Counted from the first letter of the stretch, positions 1-8,122 are shown. The stretch is DNA of 14,502 bases from DATGIQ01 sp035295665 (GCA_035295665.1 DATGIQ010000492.1:1-14502), one strand, 5' to 3'. The notes: generated by a model from the sequence alone, not told the origin. A program made the numbers and translations.

Positions 1-265
1 GGCAGGAACTCGGCAGAGTCCGCAAGAACATCAAATCCCCCTGCCCCTCGTAAGGACCTCCTCCTGCCGGCAGCGCTCGATCCCAATTTCGATTTCACGA
101 CCGACCCACGTCGCACAGGATGAAAGATAAACTATGCCGTCTGCTCCGAGGCACACGTTCGGCGAATCGAAAGACGGCTCCGGTAAGATTGCCGGTCCTT
201 CATTGAGCCCCGCCGCGGCTTCTCCTATGATGAACAAAGAAATCCCTTCTCAGGGGGCGGGCATC

Positions 266-1165
266 ATGGAAGCGAGTTACACGAGTCTGACGGCTGAGCA
301 ATCCCGTAAACGCGAACGGTTGCTCGAAATCCTCCGCGGCTTGAAAAGCGTGGCCGTCGCATTCAGCGGCGGCATCGACAGCACGGTCGTCGCCAAGGCG
401 GCCCACCTGGCGCTGGGCGATCGTGCCGTGGCGGTAACGGCGGACAGCGCGAGTGTGCCGCGCAGCGAATTGGAGGATGCCCGCCGGCTGGCGCAACAGA
501 TCGGCATCCGCCAGCAGATTATCGTCACAGACGAGTTCAACAATGACAATTATGTCCGCAATGACGGAACACGGTGTTACTTCTGCAAGACCGAACTGTA
601 CGACCAAATCCAATCGTTGCTGCCGAAGCTAGGGGTGGCGGTGATTTGCAGCGGCGCCAACCTCGATGACCAAGGTGATTACCGACCGGGTCTAAAAGCT
701 GCCGCCGAACATGCAGTGCGCCATCCGTTGCAGGAGGCTGGCTGCACCAAGGCCGACGTACGGGCACTGGCACGGAACTGGGATCTGTCGACGTGGGACA
801 AACCGGCGTCGCCCTGCTTGTCGAGCCGCCTGGCTCCGGGCGTAGAAGTGACGCCGGAGCGTACCAGTCGGGTCGAAGCGGCCGAAGCGTATCTCAAGAC
901 CCTCGGTTATCGAGAATGCCGTGTCCGGTTGCACGAAGCAGAGCTGGCTCGCATCGAAGTCCCCGCGGCGGAGCTGGCCCGGCTGGTAGACCCTCCGGTG
1001 CGTGCGGAACTGGTGAGTCGGATGAAGGAATTGGGTTTCCAGTACATTACCCTGGATCTGGAAGGGTTCCGTAGTGGAAGCTTGAACGCGCTGGTTGGCG
1101 TGGAAACGAAACGTCTCTTTGCCCACGAAGATCCATCCCGAGATCGCCCTGAGCAAGCAACATGA
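266..1165 (+). CDS. larE: LarE-family ATP-dependent sulfur transferase (PP-loop)
   Basis: LarE-type enzymes adenylate a carboxylate of a pyridine dinucleotide and deliver sulfur to it while making the nickel-pincer cofactor of lactate racemase and related enzymes; they act in the cytoplasm. From the start used here (299 aa, normal for the family) the PP-loop SGGIDS lies at residues 34-39, a CYFC motif at about 104-107, and the SPCLSSR motif at about 181-187. Cys104, Cys107 and Cys184 form the three-cysteine set seen in LarE proteins that bind an iron-sulfur cluster; the sacrificial type keeps only the last one. The reading frame opens further up, at ATG 134, but AGGGGG at 252-257, 8 bases before ATG 266, favours the shorter form, and the extra 44 residues look unlike the family. 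No larB or larC is visible here, so the true substrate is uncertain. Positions 1-265 show no other feature I can support. Confidence 0.88.
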   Translation: MEASYTSLTAEQSRKRERLLEILRGLKSVAVAFSGGIDSTVVAKAAHLALGDRAVAVTADSASVPRSELEDARRLAQQIGIRQQIIVTDEFNNDNYVRNDGTRCYFCKTELYDQIQSLLPKLGVAVICSGANLDDQGDYRPGLKAAAEHAVRHPLQEAGCTKADVRALARNWDLSTWDKPASPCLSSRLAPGVEVTPERTSRVEAAEAYLKTLGYRECRVRLHEAELARIEVPAAELARLVDPPVRAELVSRMKELGFQYITLDLEGFRSGSLNALVGVETKRLFAHEDPSRDRPEQAT

Positions 1166-1422
1166 TCACGCCTCTCCCGGCGGAACAAGCCCTGGACCGG
1201 TACTTCTTGGAAGCCCGTAGCAAGCTCTTGGATCTGGCAGCGATCCTGGACCGGATCGACCGCGGGCAAGGCAATGCTGGGGTGGAAAACGATCCGCGCA
1301 TCGAGCAGATTCTCCGGGCACTCGGTGTGCTGCACGAACGCAGCGGCGGCCGGGCCGAACGCGTTCAACAGGTTTTTTCCCTCGCCTACGACCCGGCCTG
1401 GGATCGCCCCCAAAGTCGTTGA
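1162..1422 (+). CDS. Small hypothetical protein coupled to larE
   Basis: This is an 86-residue protein that I do not recognise. Its ATG overlaps the larE stop codon (ATGA at 1162-1165), a classic arrangement for translational coupling, and there is no strong ribosome binding site of its own. It is mostly helical and charged, with alternating Leu/Ile and Arg/Glu (for example LLDLAAILDRIDRG), no membrane segment, no signal peptide and no cysteine. The overlap suggests it is made with LarE and may act with it, but that is inference. Coding status rests on the overlap, the amphipathic composition and an uninterrupted frame. Confidence 0.6.
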   Translation: MITPLPAEQALDRYFLEARSKLLDLAAILDRIDRGQGNAGVENDPRIEQILRALGVLHERSGGRAERVQQVFSLAYDPAWDRPQSR

Positions 1423-1469
1423 GGAACCCAATCGCCCTTCCCTTCAGGATTCGCCCCGGCTCTGCGCAA

Positions 1470-1495
1470 CCGCGAGCTTGCGAAAATTCTCGCGG
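1470..1495. other. Short inverted repeat upstream of the sigma factor gene
   Basis: CCGCGAG at 1470-1476 and CTCGCGG at 1489-1495 are perfect 7-base arms around a 12-base A/T-containing spacer. It lies between the small gene ending at 1422 and the sigma factor start at 1530. It could be an operator, a leader hairpin or a weak terminator, but no T-run follows, and a 7-base match in GC-rich DNA can occur by chance. Confidence 0.25.
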
Positions 1496-1529
1496 AATGC
1501 ACCGGGAGCCGGCGTCGTCTTAATACGTG

Positions 1530-2021
1530 ATGACCGCCGCGGACATCGCACGACTGATCGACGTCCACGCTGCTCCTCTCGTGCTGTACGCGCGGCAATG
1601 GTGTGGCGAGCCGGAGGATGTCGTCCAGGAGGCGTTTCTCAAACTGGTCCGCCAGCGGCCACCGCCTCAGGATGCCTTGGCCTGGCTCTACCGCGTGGTC
1701 CGGAATGGGGCACTCGATTGGGCCAAAATGGCCCGGCGACGGCAGCGGCGCGAGTCCGCAGCCGCGCGGCCGGACCGCTGGTTTATTGAGCCCGAAGTGG
1801 ATGGTCTTGACGCCGAATCGGCCGTCGCTGCCTTGCAGCACTTGGCCCCCGAGCAACGCGAAGTCATCGTGGCCCGTCATTGGGGCGGGCTCAGTTTTGA
1901 ACAGATCGCCGAAGTGGCTGCCTGTTCTGCCAGCACGGCCTTCCGACGGTACACGGCCGGCGTGGAGGAGCTGCGCAAACAACTAGGGGTATCATGTCCG
2001 AACCGTTCCTCGAACGCTTGA
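1530..2021 (+). CDS. ECF-type RNA polymerase sigma factor
   Basis: This 163-residue protein directs RNA polymerase to a specific promoter set. Region 2 is short and lies at about residues 15-65, with the EDVVQEAFLKLVR stretch and the AWLYRVVRNGALDWAK helix. Region 4 lies at about 103-155, with LAPEQREVIVARHWGG followed by the helix-turn-helix FEQIAEVAACSASTAFRRY. It is near the lower end of ECF length. ATG 1530 directly follows an in-frame GTG at 1527, so either may initiate; no strong ribosome binding site separates them. The 3' end overlaps the next gene by 28 bases, which points to a coupled sigma/partner pair. The target regulon cannot be read from the window, although the secreted-protein genes directly downstream are obvious candidates. 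Confidence 0.85.
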   Translation: MTAADIARLIDVHAAPLVLYARQWCGEPEDVVQEAFLKLVRQRPPPQDALAWLYRVVRNGALDWAKMARRRQRRESAAARPDRWFIEPEVDGLDAESAVAALQHLAPEQREVIVARHWGGLSFEQIAEVAACSASTAFRRYTAGVEELRKQLGVSCPNRSSNA

Positions 2022-2410
2022 GCCGATTCACCCCGGATGCGGGCGGCTTGGACCGAGACGCCTTGCTGTTCGCCGCCGGCCGGGAGTCGGCACGCCCGAA
2101 TCGTCCCTGGATCGCCTTTGCTGCGGCACTGGCTGTGCTCCAACCACTCTCCCTGATATTCCTGTGGCCACACCCCACGCCGCCGGCCACGTATGTGCAC
2201 GTGCCGGTCGTTGTCTTGCCGGCCTCGTCGGCGAGTTTTGCCTCGGCGATGGCCGAGGCTTCCGAGAACCCTGGTATCTGGTCGGCCCGGCACAGCCTCC
2301 TCAACTCGGACACGGAGGAAACCTTCGTCTCGGTCCGAGCGGTCACATTTGTAGAAAGTGGACCGCCGCTACGTGCCTTGGGGCCGCTGCCTCCGTCGAT
2401 TCTGAATTGA
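1994..2410 (+). CDS. Single-pass membrane protein, putative anti-sigma partner
   Basis: This 138-residue protein starts inside the end of the sigma factor gene, preceded by AGGGG at 1985-1989. It has about 37 N-terminal residues predicted to be cytoplasmic (including LDRDALLFAAGRESARP), one hydrophobic helix at about 38-58, and a Pro/Ser/Val-rich outer part. Position and topology match those of an anti-sigma factor that holds its sigma at the membrane. However, there is no zinc-binding HxxxCxxC motif of the usual ECF anti-sigma domain and no cysteine at all, so the role is inferred only from context. An unrelated membrane protein co-transcribed with the sigma factor is the main alternative. 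Confidence 0.68.
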   Translation: MSEPFLERLSRFTPDAGGLDRDALLFAAGRESARPNRPWIAFAAALAVLQPLSLIFLWPHPTPPATYVHVPVVVLPASSASFASAMAEASENPGIWSARHSLLNSDTEETFVSVRAVTFVESGPPLRALGPLPPSILN

Positions 2411-2449
2411 TCATCTGAGCCCGCTTTCTTACTTGGTAGGAGTCTTCCC

Positions 2450-3847
2450 ATGCCCCGCTCGCTTCTTGCCTTTGCCGTGTTGGCCACCTTCTCGCTTCCC
2501 TGTCGGGGAGACCAGACGGCTCCATCCTCCGAGACCGTGATCCGCCTGACCGTGCAGCCCATGGCAGCACCGAAACCTGCTCTGCGGTATTTGCTTCTCC
2601 CCGATCTGAAGGAGATCAATCCGGGCAACCCGGCGCATGGTTACCTCCGTTGCTTTGCGGAGCAGCAAAACTTTTTCTTTGACAAGGAGATTTGCGAACG
2701 CCGGAACAAACTCCTGACGATGCCCCTCAAGGAGCTGCCTGTCCAGGATCTGCTGGATTACGGCAAATTCGCGCTGCACCAGGCCGATTGGGCGGCCCGG
2801 CTGGATAAGCCTGACTGGCAGATCTTGCTCAAACTCAGGACCGACGGAGTCAACCTGCTTCTTCCCGATTTGCAGCAAATGCGGACCCTGGCGAATGCTC
2901 TCAAGGTGCGCTTTCGCGCTGAGGTTGCCCTGGGCCGTTTCGACGATGCCATCCGAACCGCCAAGACCCTCTTCGCCATGTCACGCCATTTGGGTGAGCA
3001 CCCGACGCTCATTAGCGATTTGGTGGCCATGGCGATTGCCTTCGTCGCCATCGATCCGCTTCAAGAGATGTTGGAGCAACCGGGTTGTCCCAACCTGTAC
3101 TGGGCGCTCACGAACCTGCCCACACCGTTGGTTTCCTTGGAAAAGGGCTTGGAAGGCGAGACGGTGCTTATCGCCGGGGAGTTCCGCGACCTGGATGAAA
3201 ACACGCCGATGAATGAGGACCAGCTTCGGAAGCTCATGGCTCACGTCGATCTGGTTCGCGAAGTTAACAAGAACGAACAAAAGCCGGACGCGTCGAAGCG
3301 AAGTACCCGAGCGTGGCTAGATGAACACCTCAAGGATCCAGGATCGATCAGCTCGGCACGCCGGCGTCTTGTCGAAGCGGGTTTTCCCGAGGATCGGCTC
3401 TTGCGTTTTCCGGCCGAGCAGGTGTTGCTCCTGGACGAGATGCGAGGATTCAAAGAGCTTCGAGACGAGTCCGCGAAGTTGATGCCGTTGCCCGCCTGGC
3501 AGGTCGAGACCTTGGCAGGACAAATTAAAGCTCCCAACCAGGATGCCCTCTTCGAATCCTTGGCTTCTGCGTATCTGCGGGTCCGTCGGGCACAGGGCCG
3601 GCTGGAACAGCGGATTGCCCTGCTCCGGCATGTCGAAGCACTGCGCCTTTACGCCGCGGAACACGACGGCAAGCTACCCGTCAACTTGTCCGAAATCACG
3701 GTGCCGCTGCCTCCCGACCCGTTCACTGGCAAGCCATTCCACTTCCGGCTCGACGGCGTCACCGCCCACCTCCGCGGCACACCGCCTGCGGGCCTGGAAA
3801 AAGACGCCGCGTGGAACATTCATTACGAGGTAACCATTCAGAAATAA
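2450..3847 (+). CDS. Secreted hypothetical protein, tandem paralog A
   Basis: This 465-residue protein is of a family I do not recognise. The start is set by TAGGAG at 2437-2442, followed by an N-terminal signal peptide (about residues 1-22: hydrophobic SLLAFAVLATFSLP). The mature part begins with VIRLTVQPMAAPKP. A middle, probably all-helical region contains GRFDDAIRTAKTLFAMSRHL and PGCPNLYWALTNLPTPL, which recalls helical-repeat proteins. The C-terminal part carries VRRAQGRLEQRI at about 378-389, then EALRLYAAEHDGKLP and DPFTGKPF at about 423-430. Both the order and the spacing loosely recall the C-terminal end of type II pseudopilin-like domains. No catalytic motif is evident. It is followed after 73 bases by a paralog with the same plan, so the pair arose by tandem duplication. 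Export to the periplasm or cell surface is likely. Confidence 0.8.
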   Translation: MPRSLLAFAVLATFSLPCRGDQTAPSSETVIRLTVQPMAAPKPALRYLLLPDLKEINPGNPAHGYLRCFAEQQNFFFDKEICERRNKLLTMPLKELPVQDLLDYGKFALHQADWAARLDKPDWQILLKLRTDGVNLLLPDLQQMRTLANALKVRFRAEVALGRFDDAIRTAKTLFAMSRHLGEHPTLISDLVAMAIAFVAIDPLQEMLEQPGCPNLYWALTNLPTPLVSLEKGLEGETVLIAGEFRDLDENTPMNEDQLRKLMAHVDLVREVNKNEQKPDASKRSTRAWLDEHLKDPGSISSARRRLVEAGFPEDRLLRFPAEQVLLLDEMRGFKELRDESAKLMPLPAWQVETLAGQIKAPNQDALFESLASAYLRVRRAQGRLEQRIALLRHVEALRLYAAEHDGKLPVNLSEITVPLPPDPFTGKPFHFRLDGVTAHLRGTPPAGLEKDAAWNIHYEVTIQK

Positions 3848-3897
3848 GTCCGTAGCACATGGTCCGTAGCAGTCTGCCGCGGACCACGAATACGGAC
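3848..3897. repeat. Palindromic intergenic repeat, copy 1
   Basis: The segment starts directly after the stop codon of paralog A. GTCCGTA at 3848-3854 pairs with TACGGAC at 3891-3897, and TGGTCCG at 3860-3866 pairs with CGGACCA at 3880-3886. The result is a nested, interrupted hairpin. The same GTCCGTAG and GGACCACG words recur in copy 2 at 9512-9571. It lies between two co-directional genes, so it could act as an RNA-processing or attenuation element; that role is inference. Confidence 0.6.
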
Positions 3898-3920
3898 CCG
3901 AGCCACGGGAGTATACCGCA

Positions 3921-5294
3921 ATGCCTTGTTTCTCCCTGATCGCTGTGGTTTTTGCAGCACTGCCTTTGGATGCAGATACAGGAGCGATGGCGATCCGTTT
4001 ATCGGTGCAGCCGATGGCTGCGCCAAAGCCGGTGCTGAAGGTGCAGCTCTTGCCCGAGATGCGGGAATTGAACGTCGGAAACCCAGCCCACGAATACGAT
4101 CGCTGCTTCGCGGAGCAGCGAAACTTCTTCTTCAGCAAAGAGGCCGTCGCGGACCGGGGCCGATATTTGTCGATGCCTCTCGGTGAGCTGCCCGTGCAGA
4201 AGCTGCGCGACTACGGCCGGTTGGCGCTCAGCCGGGCCGACTGGGCGGCCCGACTCAATCACCTGGATTGGCAGCTCCTGCAACAAACTCAAACGCACGC
4301 GACGGAGGTAACGCAGCCCGAAGTTGGACGGCTAGCCGTCTTGGCGGAGGCGCTCCGGGTGCGGTTCCGAGTAGAAATAGCCAGCGGGCGCTTTGACGAC
4401 GCCATCGGCACCGCCAAAACGATGTTCGCGCTGGCCCGCCACCTGGGAGAATATCCCACGCAAGCCGGCAATCTGATTGGGTTGGCAGTTGCCCATCTCT
4501 GCATGGATTCCCTCGAAGAGATGGTGCAACAGCCGGGTTGCCCCAATTTCTACTGGGCGCTCACCGACCTGCCTATTCCTTTGGTAGAAGTGCGGAAGGG
4601 TGTTCGGGGCGATTGCGCCTCGGTGGCTGCGGACCTGCGGTTGCTGCGTGAAGACGCCCCGATGGACGGCGAGCACCTAGAACAGTTTCTTCAGCAACTC
4701 TCCGGCTTGCTTGGCTTCGCCCGTGCCCAGAAGGGCCTGCCTCCCCGGAATCTACGGTCCGCGTTGGCAGCGCGCGTCCAGGACAGCGAACTGGTCCGGG
4801 CCGCCCGTGCTCGCTTGGTCGAGGCCGGCTATGCTGAGAAGTCAGTGAAGCAGTTCCCGCCCTTGCAGGCCATTCTGCTAGCCGACAAACGGGACTACGA
4901 GGTCCATCGCGACGAGAGCCTGAAGCTGCTTGCTCTGGCACCCTGGCAAATCGATGCGTTCGCCGACACAGAGGGGCTGCACTGCGGCGACGGCGTGTTT
5001 GCACCCTATTCGCCCCGCGTGATCGAGGTACGGCGGGCGCAGGGACGTCTCGAACAACGGATCGGCCTGCTCCAACATATTGAAGCACTTCGCCTCTATG
5101 CGGCGGCCCATGCCGGCGAGTTGCCCACGGAGTTATCCGAGCTTTCGGTGCCCCTTGTCCTAGACCCGTTCACGGGCAAACCGTTTCGCTACAACGTCGA
5201 AGCTGGGACCGCGTACCTATCGGGCCGCCCTCCACGGGGCGAAGAGCAGAACCCGTGCTTCCATTTGCATTACGCGCTGACGCTTCGGAAGTGA
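3921..5294 (+). CDS. Secreted hypothetical protein, tandem paralog B
   Basis: This 457-residue protein is a clear paralog of the preceding gene across nearly the whole length. Shared blocks in the same order are the IRLSVQPMAAPKP mature N-terminus, RCFAEQRNFFF, the ADWAARL block, GRFDDAIGTAKTMFALARHL, PGCPNFYWALTDLPIPL, VRRAQGRLEQRI, EALRLYAA and DPFTGKPF. CGGGAG at 3906-3911 supports the start. The N-terminus has a short signal peptide (about 1-16, LIAVVFAALPL), so it should be exported. The middle third (about residues 215-290) is the most diverged part, while the ends are well kept; if the copies have specialised, that is where to look. No enzyme motif is recognised. It ends 42 bases before the DUF1800 gene and may be transcribed with it. 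Confidence 0.8.
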   Translation: MPCFSLIAVVFAALPLDADTGAMAIRLSVQPMAAPKPVLKVQLLPEMRELNVGNPAHEYDRCFAEQRNFFFSKEAVADRGRYLSMPLGELPVQKLRDYGRLALSRADWAARLNHLDWQLLQQTQTHATEVTQPEVGRLAVLAEALRVRFRVEIASGRFDDAIGTAKTMFALARHLGEYPTQAGNLIGLAVAHLCMDSLEEMVQQPGCPNFYWALTDLPIPLVEVRKGVRGDCASVAADLRLLREDAPMDGEHLEQFLQQLSGLLGFARAQKGLPPRNLRSALAARVQDSELVRAARARLVEAGYAEKSVKQFPPLQAILLADKRDYEVHRDESLKLLALAPWQIDAFADTEGLHCGDGVFAPYSPRVIEVRRAQGRLEQRIGLLQHIEALRLYAAAHAGELPTELSELSVPLVLDPFTGKPFRYNVEAGTAYLSGRPPRGEEQNPCFHLHYALTLRK

Positions 5295-5336
5295 TGGTGT
5301 CTCGTTTTCGATGTCCGTATTCAACCGAGGTTGAGC

Positions 5337-6818
5337 ATGGCCACGCCACTCCCATCCCTGAACTCGATCGACCCCATCGCGGCCTGGAAGCCCTGGCAGC
5401 CTTCGAAAGCCGACCCTTGGGGGCATAAGTGGGCCGCCCACCTCTATCGCCGAGCCGCATTCGGTTCCAGCCGCGCGGATCTCCTGGAAGCGGAGCATCT
5501 TGGCTTCGAAGGCACCCTTGACTTGCTCGTCCAGGGAAGGCCCGAAGCCAATGGACTACTGGAAACACTGACGGATATTGGCCGTGTGGCCGCGGCGTGC
5601 GACGATGGTGGTGAGCAGCTGCGCGGCTGGTGGCTGTACTGTATGCTGCACGGCGGCCATCCGCTCCGCGAGAAACTGACGCTGTTCTGGCATAATCACT
5701 TTGCAACAAGCCTGGCCAAGGTGCAGAGCGTGGACATGATGTTCCGCCAGAACTGTCTGCTTCGGGTGCATGCCCTGGGACAATTTGGCCCGCTGCTCCA
5801 GGCAATCAGCCGCGATCCGGCCATGCTCCTCTGGCTGGATTCGAACAGCAATGTGAAGGGGAAACCCAACGAAAACTATGCCCGCGAGCTGATGGAACTA
5901 TTCAGCCTTGGCGTGGGCCACTACACAGAGAGAGACATCCGTGCGGCCGCGCGCGCCTTCACCGGGTGGCGCACCGATGGCGAGCGATTCGTGTTTCACC
6001 CCGATATTCATGATGGGGGATCCAAGACGGTCCTGGGCCAGACAGGTCCCTGGGACGGTGGCGACATCGTCCGCATCCTGCTCGAGCAACCGGCGACGGC
6101 GAACTTCCTGGTTCGCAAGCTGTATCACTTCTTCATCAGCGAGAATGCCAACCCACCGGACGCCTTCCTCGAGCCGCTATGTGACTCGTTCCGCCAGAGC
6201 AATTACCATATCGTCGGGTTGGTGCGAACCATGCTGGCGTCCCGGCACTTCTATTCGGATCATGCCTTCCGACAACGGATCAAGTCGCCGGTGGAGTTCG
6301 TCCTCGGAGCGGTGCAAGCGGTGTACCGGCGTTATGCCGACGCAGACGCAGAATACCGGCCATTGCCGCAGCAGCTGCTCGTGGAACGCCTGTCGATGAT
6401 GGGACAGGAACTCTTTACACCCCCCAATGTCAAAGGTTGGCCGGGCGGCCGGTCGTGGCTGAACACATCCACCCTTCTGGCTCGCGACAATTTCGCGGGC
6501 GCGTTGGCGATGGGCACGCTTTGGGGCGAAATGCCGCCGAAATTGACGCAGAAGGCATCGACGGCGATGCTGGACAGACCGGTGCCACCCAAGGCGTTCG
6601 ATGCCGCCCGGCTGCCACAAGAGGAAGCGATCGCGCGTCCCGAAGAGATTGTGCGTGTCCTTCTGGAACTCCATGTGCCGGGCGGGATCGGTCCCGCCGC
6701 ACGATCCAAGCTCGTGGCCTACCTGGCCGAAGGTCAGCCGGTGGGTTCTGCGCTGGCCCAACGTGTCCGCGAAACGGTCCACGCCATCCTCTCGATGGCG
6801 GAATACCAATTGGCGTAG
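5337..6818 (+). CDS. DUF1800 family protein
   Basis: The protein has 493 residues and a full DUF1800 domain: AAHLYRRAAFG at about 33-43, LTLFWHNHFATS at about 114-125, the block DPAMLLWLDSNSN at about 160-172, then PNENYARELMELFSLG, AARAFTGW at about 204-211, and an HDGGSKTVLG segment. The family's biochemical role is unknown. It is typically encoded just before a DUF1501 gene, as here, and the pair is very common in Planctomycetota. ATG 5337 is chosen over the in-frame TTG at 5331 because GAGG at 5327-5330 is six bases away from it. There is no clear signal peptide, so it may be cytoplasmic or travel with its partner. The gap to the DUF1501 start is short, which indicates an operon. Confidence 0.88.
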   Translation: MATPLPSLNSIDPIAAWKPWQPSKADPWGHKWAAHLYRRAAFGSSRADLLEAEHLGFEGTLDLLVQGRPEANGLLETLTDIGRVAAACDDGGEQLRGWWLYCMLHGGHPLREKLTLFWHNHFATSLAKVQSVDMMFRQNCLLRVHALGQFGPLLQAISRDPAMLLWLDSNSNVKGKPNENYARELMELFSLGVGHYTERDIRAAARAFTGWRTDGERFVFHPDIHDGGSKTVLGQTGPWDGGDIVRILLEQPATANFLVRKLYHFFISENANPPDAFLEPLCDSFRQSNYHIVGLVRTMLASRHFYSDHAFRQRIKSPVEFVLGAVQAVYRRYADADAEYRPLPQQLLVERLSMMGQELFTPPNVKGWPGGRSWLNTSTLLARDNFAGALAMGTLWGEMPPKLTQKASTAMLDRPVPPKAFDAARLPQEEAIARPEEIVRVLLELHVPGGIGPAARSKLVAYLAEGQPVGSALAQRVRETVHAILSMAEYQLA

Positions 6819-6837
6819 TTGCTGGTTTCCATTGATC

Positions 6838-6843
6838 AGGGAG
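6838..6843 (+). promoter_or_regulatory. Ribosome binding site fixing the DUF1501 start
   Basis: AGGGAG lies 8 bases before ATG 6852. The reading frame itself opens at a TTG (6819) directly after the DUF1800 stop, so this site, together with the twin-arginine signal that begins at 6852, decides the start. Confidence 0.65.
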
Positions 6844-6851
6844 CAACACAC

Positions 6852-8093
6852 ATGTTTAGCCGTCGGCAATTTCTGACCCGCGCTCTCCAGGGCTCTTCGC
6901 TGGTGGCGCTGAATGCAGTGGTCCCCCAGTTCGTGGCCCGCACCGCACAGGCGGCAGCTCCGGGCAAGGATCGTATCCTCGTTGTACTCGAGATGACGGG
7001 TGGGAACGACGGTCTCAACACCGTTATTCCCTATGCCGACGACCTCTACCACAAAGCTCGGCCCACGCTGCGTCAACCGAAAGACGCTGTCATCCGCCTG
7101 GATGATCACGTTGGCTTGCATTCCGGGTTGAAAGGTCTGCGGCCGCTGTGGGAGCAGGGGCAGTTGGCGGTTGTGCAGGGCGTTGGCTATCCCAATCCGC
7201 AGCGCTCCCACTTCGATGCGATGGATATTTGGCAGTCGGCCGACCTGGGACGGACGGTGACGACCGGCTGGCTGGGGCGGGCGGCTGTCGCGACCGATGA
7301 CCACACGGGAGGCGTGCCGATCTTGCATTTGGGGCCCAGTCGTCTGCCCCTGGCCCTGATCGGTGCACCAAGCGGCGGTGCGGTCACTATCAACAGCCAG
7401 TACTCCTTCCGTCTCGAGCTGGGGAATGGTCCGACGGACGAGCAGAAGGTTCGCCGGCAACTGCTACACGACTTGTCGACACCGGCGGCACGAGCAGGGG
7501 AAGAAGACTTGGTGGCGTTTGTGCAGCGGCGCCAGGTGCAAACCTTGACTGCCGTCGAAAAGCTGCGCGTGCTGTTGGAGGGACCGAACGCCGTCCCGCG
7601 ACAGGGTACCGGCCTGGCACAAAAACTCCAGCTGGTAGCTGGCCTCATTGCCAAGGGCTTCGGCACTCGGATCGTCTACCTCAGCCTGGATGGCTTCGAT
7701 ACTCATGCGAGCCAGGCCAGCACCCATGAGAAATTGTTGGCCGAGCTTGCCGACGCCGTCGGTGGCTTTTTTGCCACTCTGAAGGCGACGGGCCACGACA
7801 GCCGGGTACGGCTGATGACCTTCTCGGAATTTGGCCGGCGCGTCCACGAAAACGCCAGCCGCGGCACCGACCATGGCGCGGCTTCCTGTCTCTTCGTGGC
7901 CGGGCCGTCTGTGAACGGTAGCGTCGTCGGCCAGCACCCGAGCCTCGCGGATCTTGATGCCGGCGATCTGAGGTTCCATACGGATTTTCGCCGCGTCTAC
8001 GCCACGCTCCTCGACCACTGGCTTGGCTGCGACAGCAAGGCCGTGCTGGGGGCGAAATGGGACCCCATCAAGGAACTCACGCCTCGGGCTTAA
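6852..8093 (+). CDS. DUF1501 family protein with Tat signal
   Basis: This 413-residue protein begins with a twin-arginine signal (SRRQFL at residues 3-8, then a hydrophobic stretch to about residue 35 ending in TAQAAA), so it should be exported folded. The DUF1501 core is present: LVVLEMTGGNDGLNTVIPY at about 43-61, YLSLDGFDTHASQ at about 276-288, and near the C-terminus FSEFGRR followed by ASRGTDHGAASCLFVAG. The family belongs to the alkaline-phosphatase/sulfatase-like superfamily, and the conserved Asp and His residues fit a metal-dependent hydrolase, but no substrate is established. It is the partner of the preceding DUF1800 gene. Length and motifs are complete. Confidence 0.9.
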   Translation: MFSRRQFLTRALQGSSLVALNAVVPQFVARTAQAAAPGKDRILVVLEMTGGNDGLNTVIPYADDLYHKARPTLRQPKDAVIRLDDHVGLHSGLKGLRPLWEQGQLAVVQGVGYPNPQRSHFDAMDIWQSADLGRTVTTGWLGRAAVATDDHTGGVPILHLGPSRLPLALIGAPSGGAVTINSQYSFRLELGNGPTDEQKVRRQLLHDLSTPAARAGEEDLVAFVQRRQVQTLTAVEKLRVLLEGPNAVPRQGTGLAQKLQLVAGLIAKGFGTRIVYLSLDGFDTHASQASTHEKLLAELADAVGGFFATLKATGHDSRVRLMTFSEFGRRVHENASRGTDHGAASCLFVAGPSVNGSVVGQHPSLADLDAGDLRFHTDFRRVYATLLDHWLGCDSKAVLGAKWDPIKELTPRA

Positions 8094-8122
8094 GGCCAAG
8101 CGTGAGATGCATGCGGTCCGCA

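Noticed and set aside
134..265. N-terminal extension of LarE by 44 residues
   Set aside because: A good ribosome binding site precedes ATG 266, and the extension adds residues that the family lacks.
200..613. Minus-strand open frame of 137 codons under larE
   Set aside because: It lies antisense to the well-supported larE gene, and its translation shows no domain; long antisense frames are expected in GC-rich coding DNA.
2477..2510. Lipoprotein signal in paralog A because of the cysteine after the hydrophobic core
   Set aside because: The residues before the cysteine (FSLPC) do not match a lipobox, and paralog B has no cysteine there.
6177..7460. 427-codon minus-strand open frame across DUF1800 and DUF1501
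   Set aside because: It is very long, but both sense genes have complete family motifs, and the antisense product is rich in Arg, Gln and His with no recognisable fold. It mirrors the codon pattern of the sense strand.
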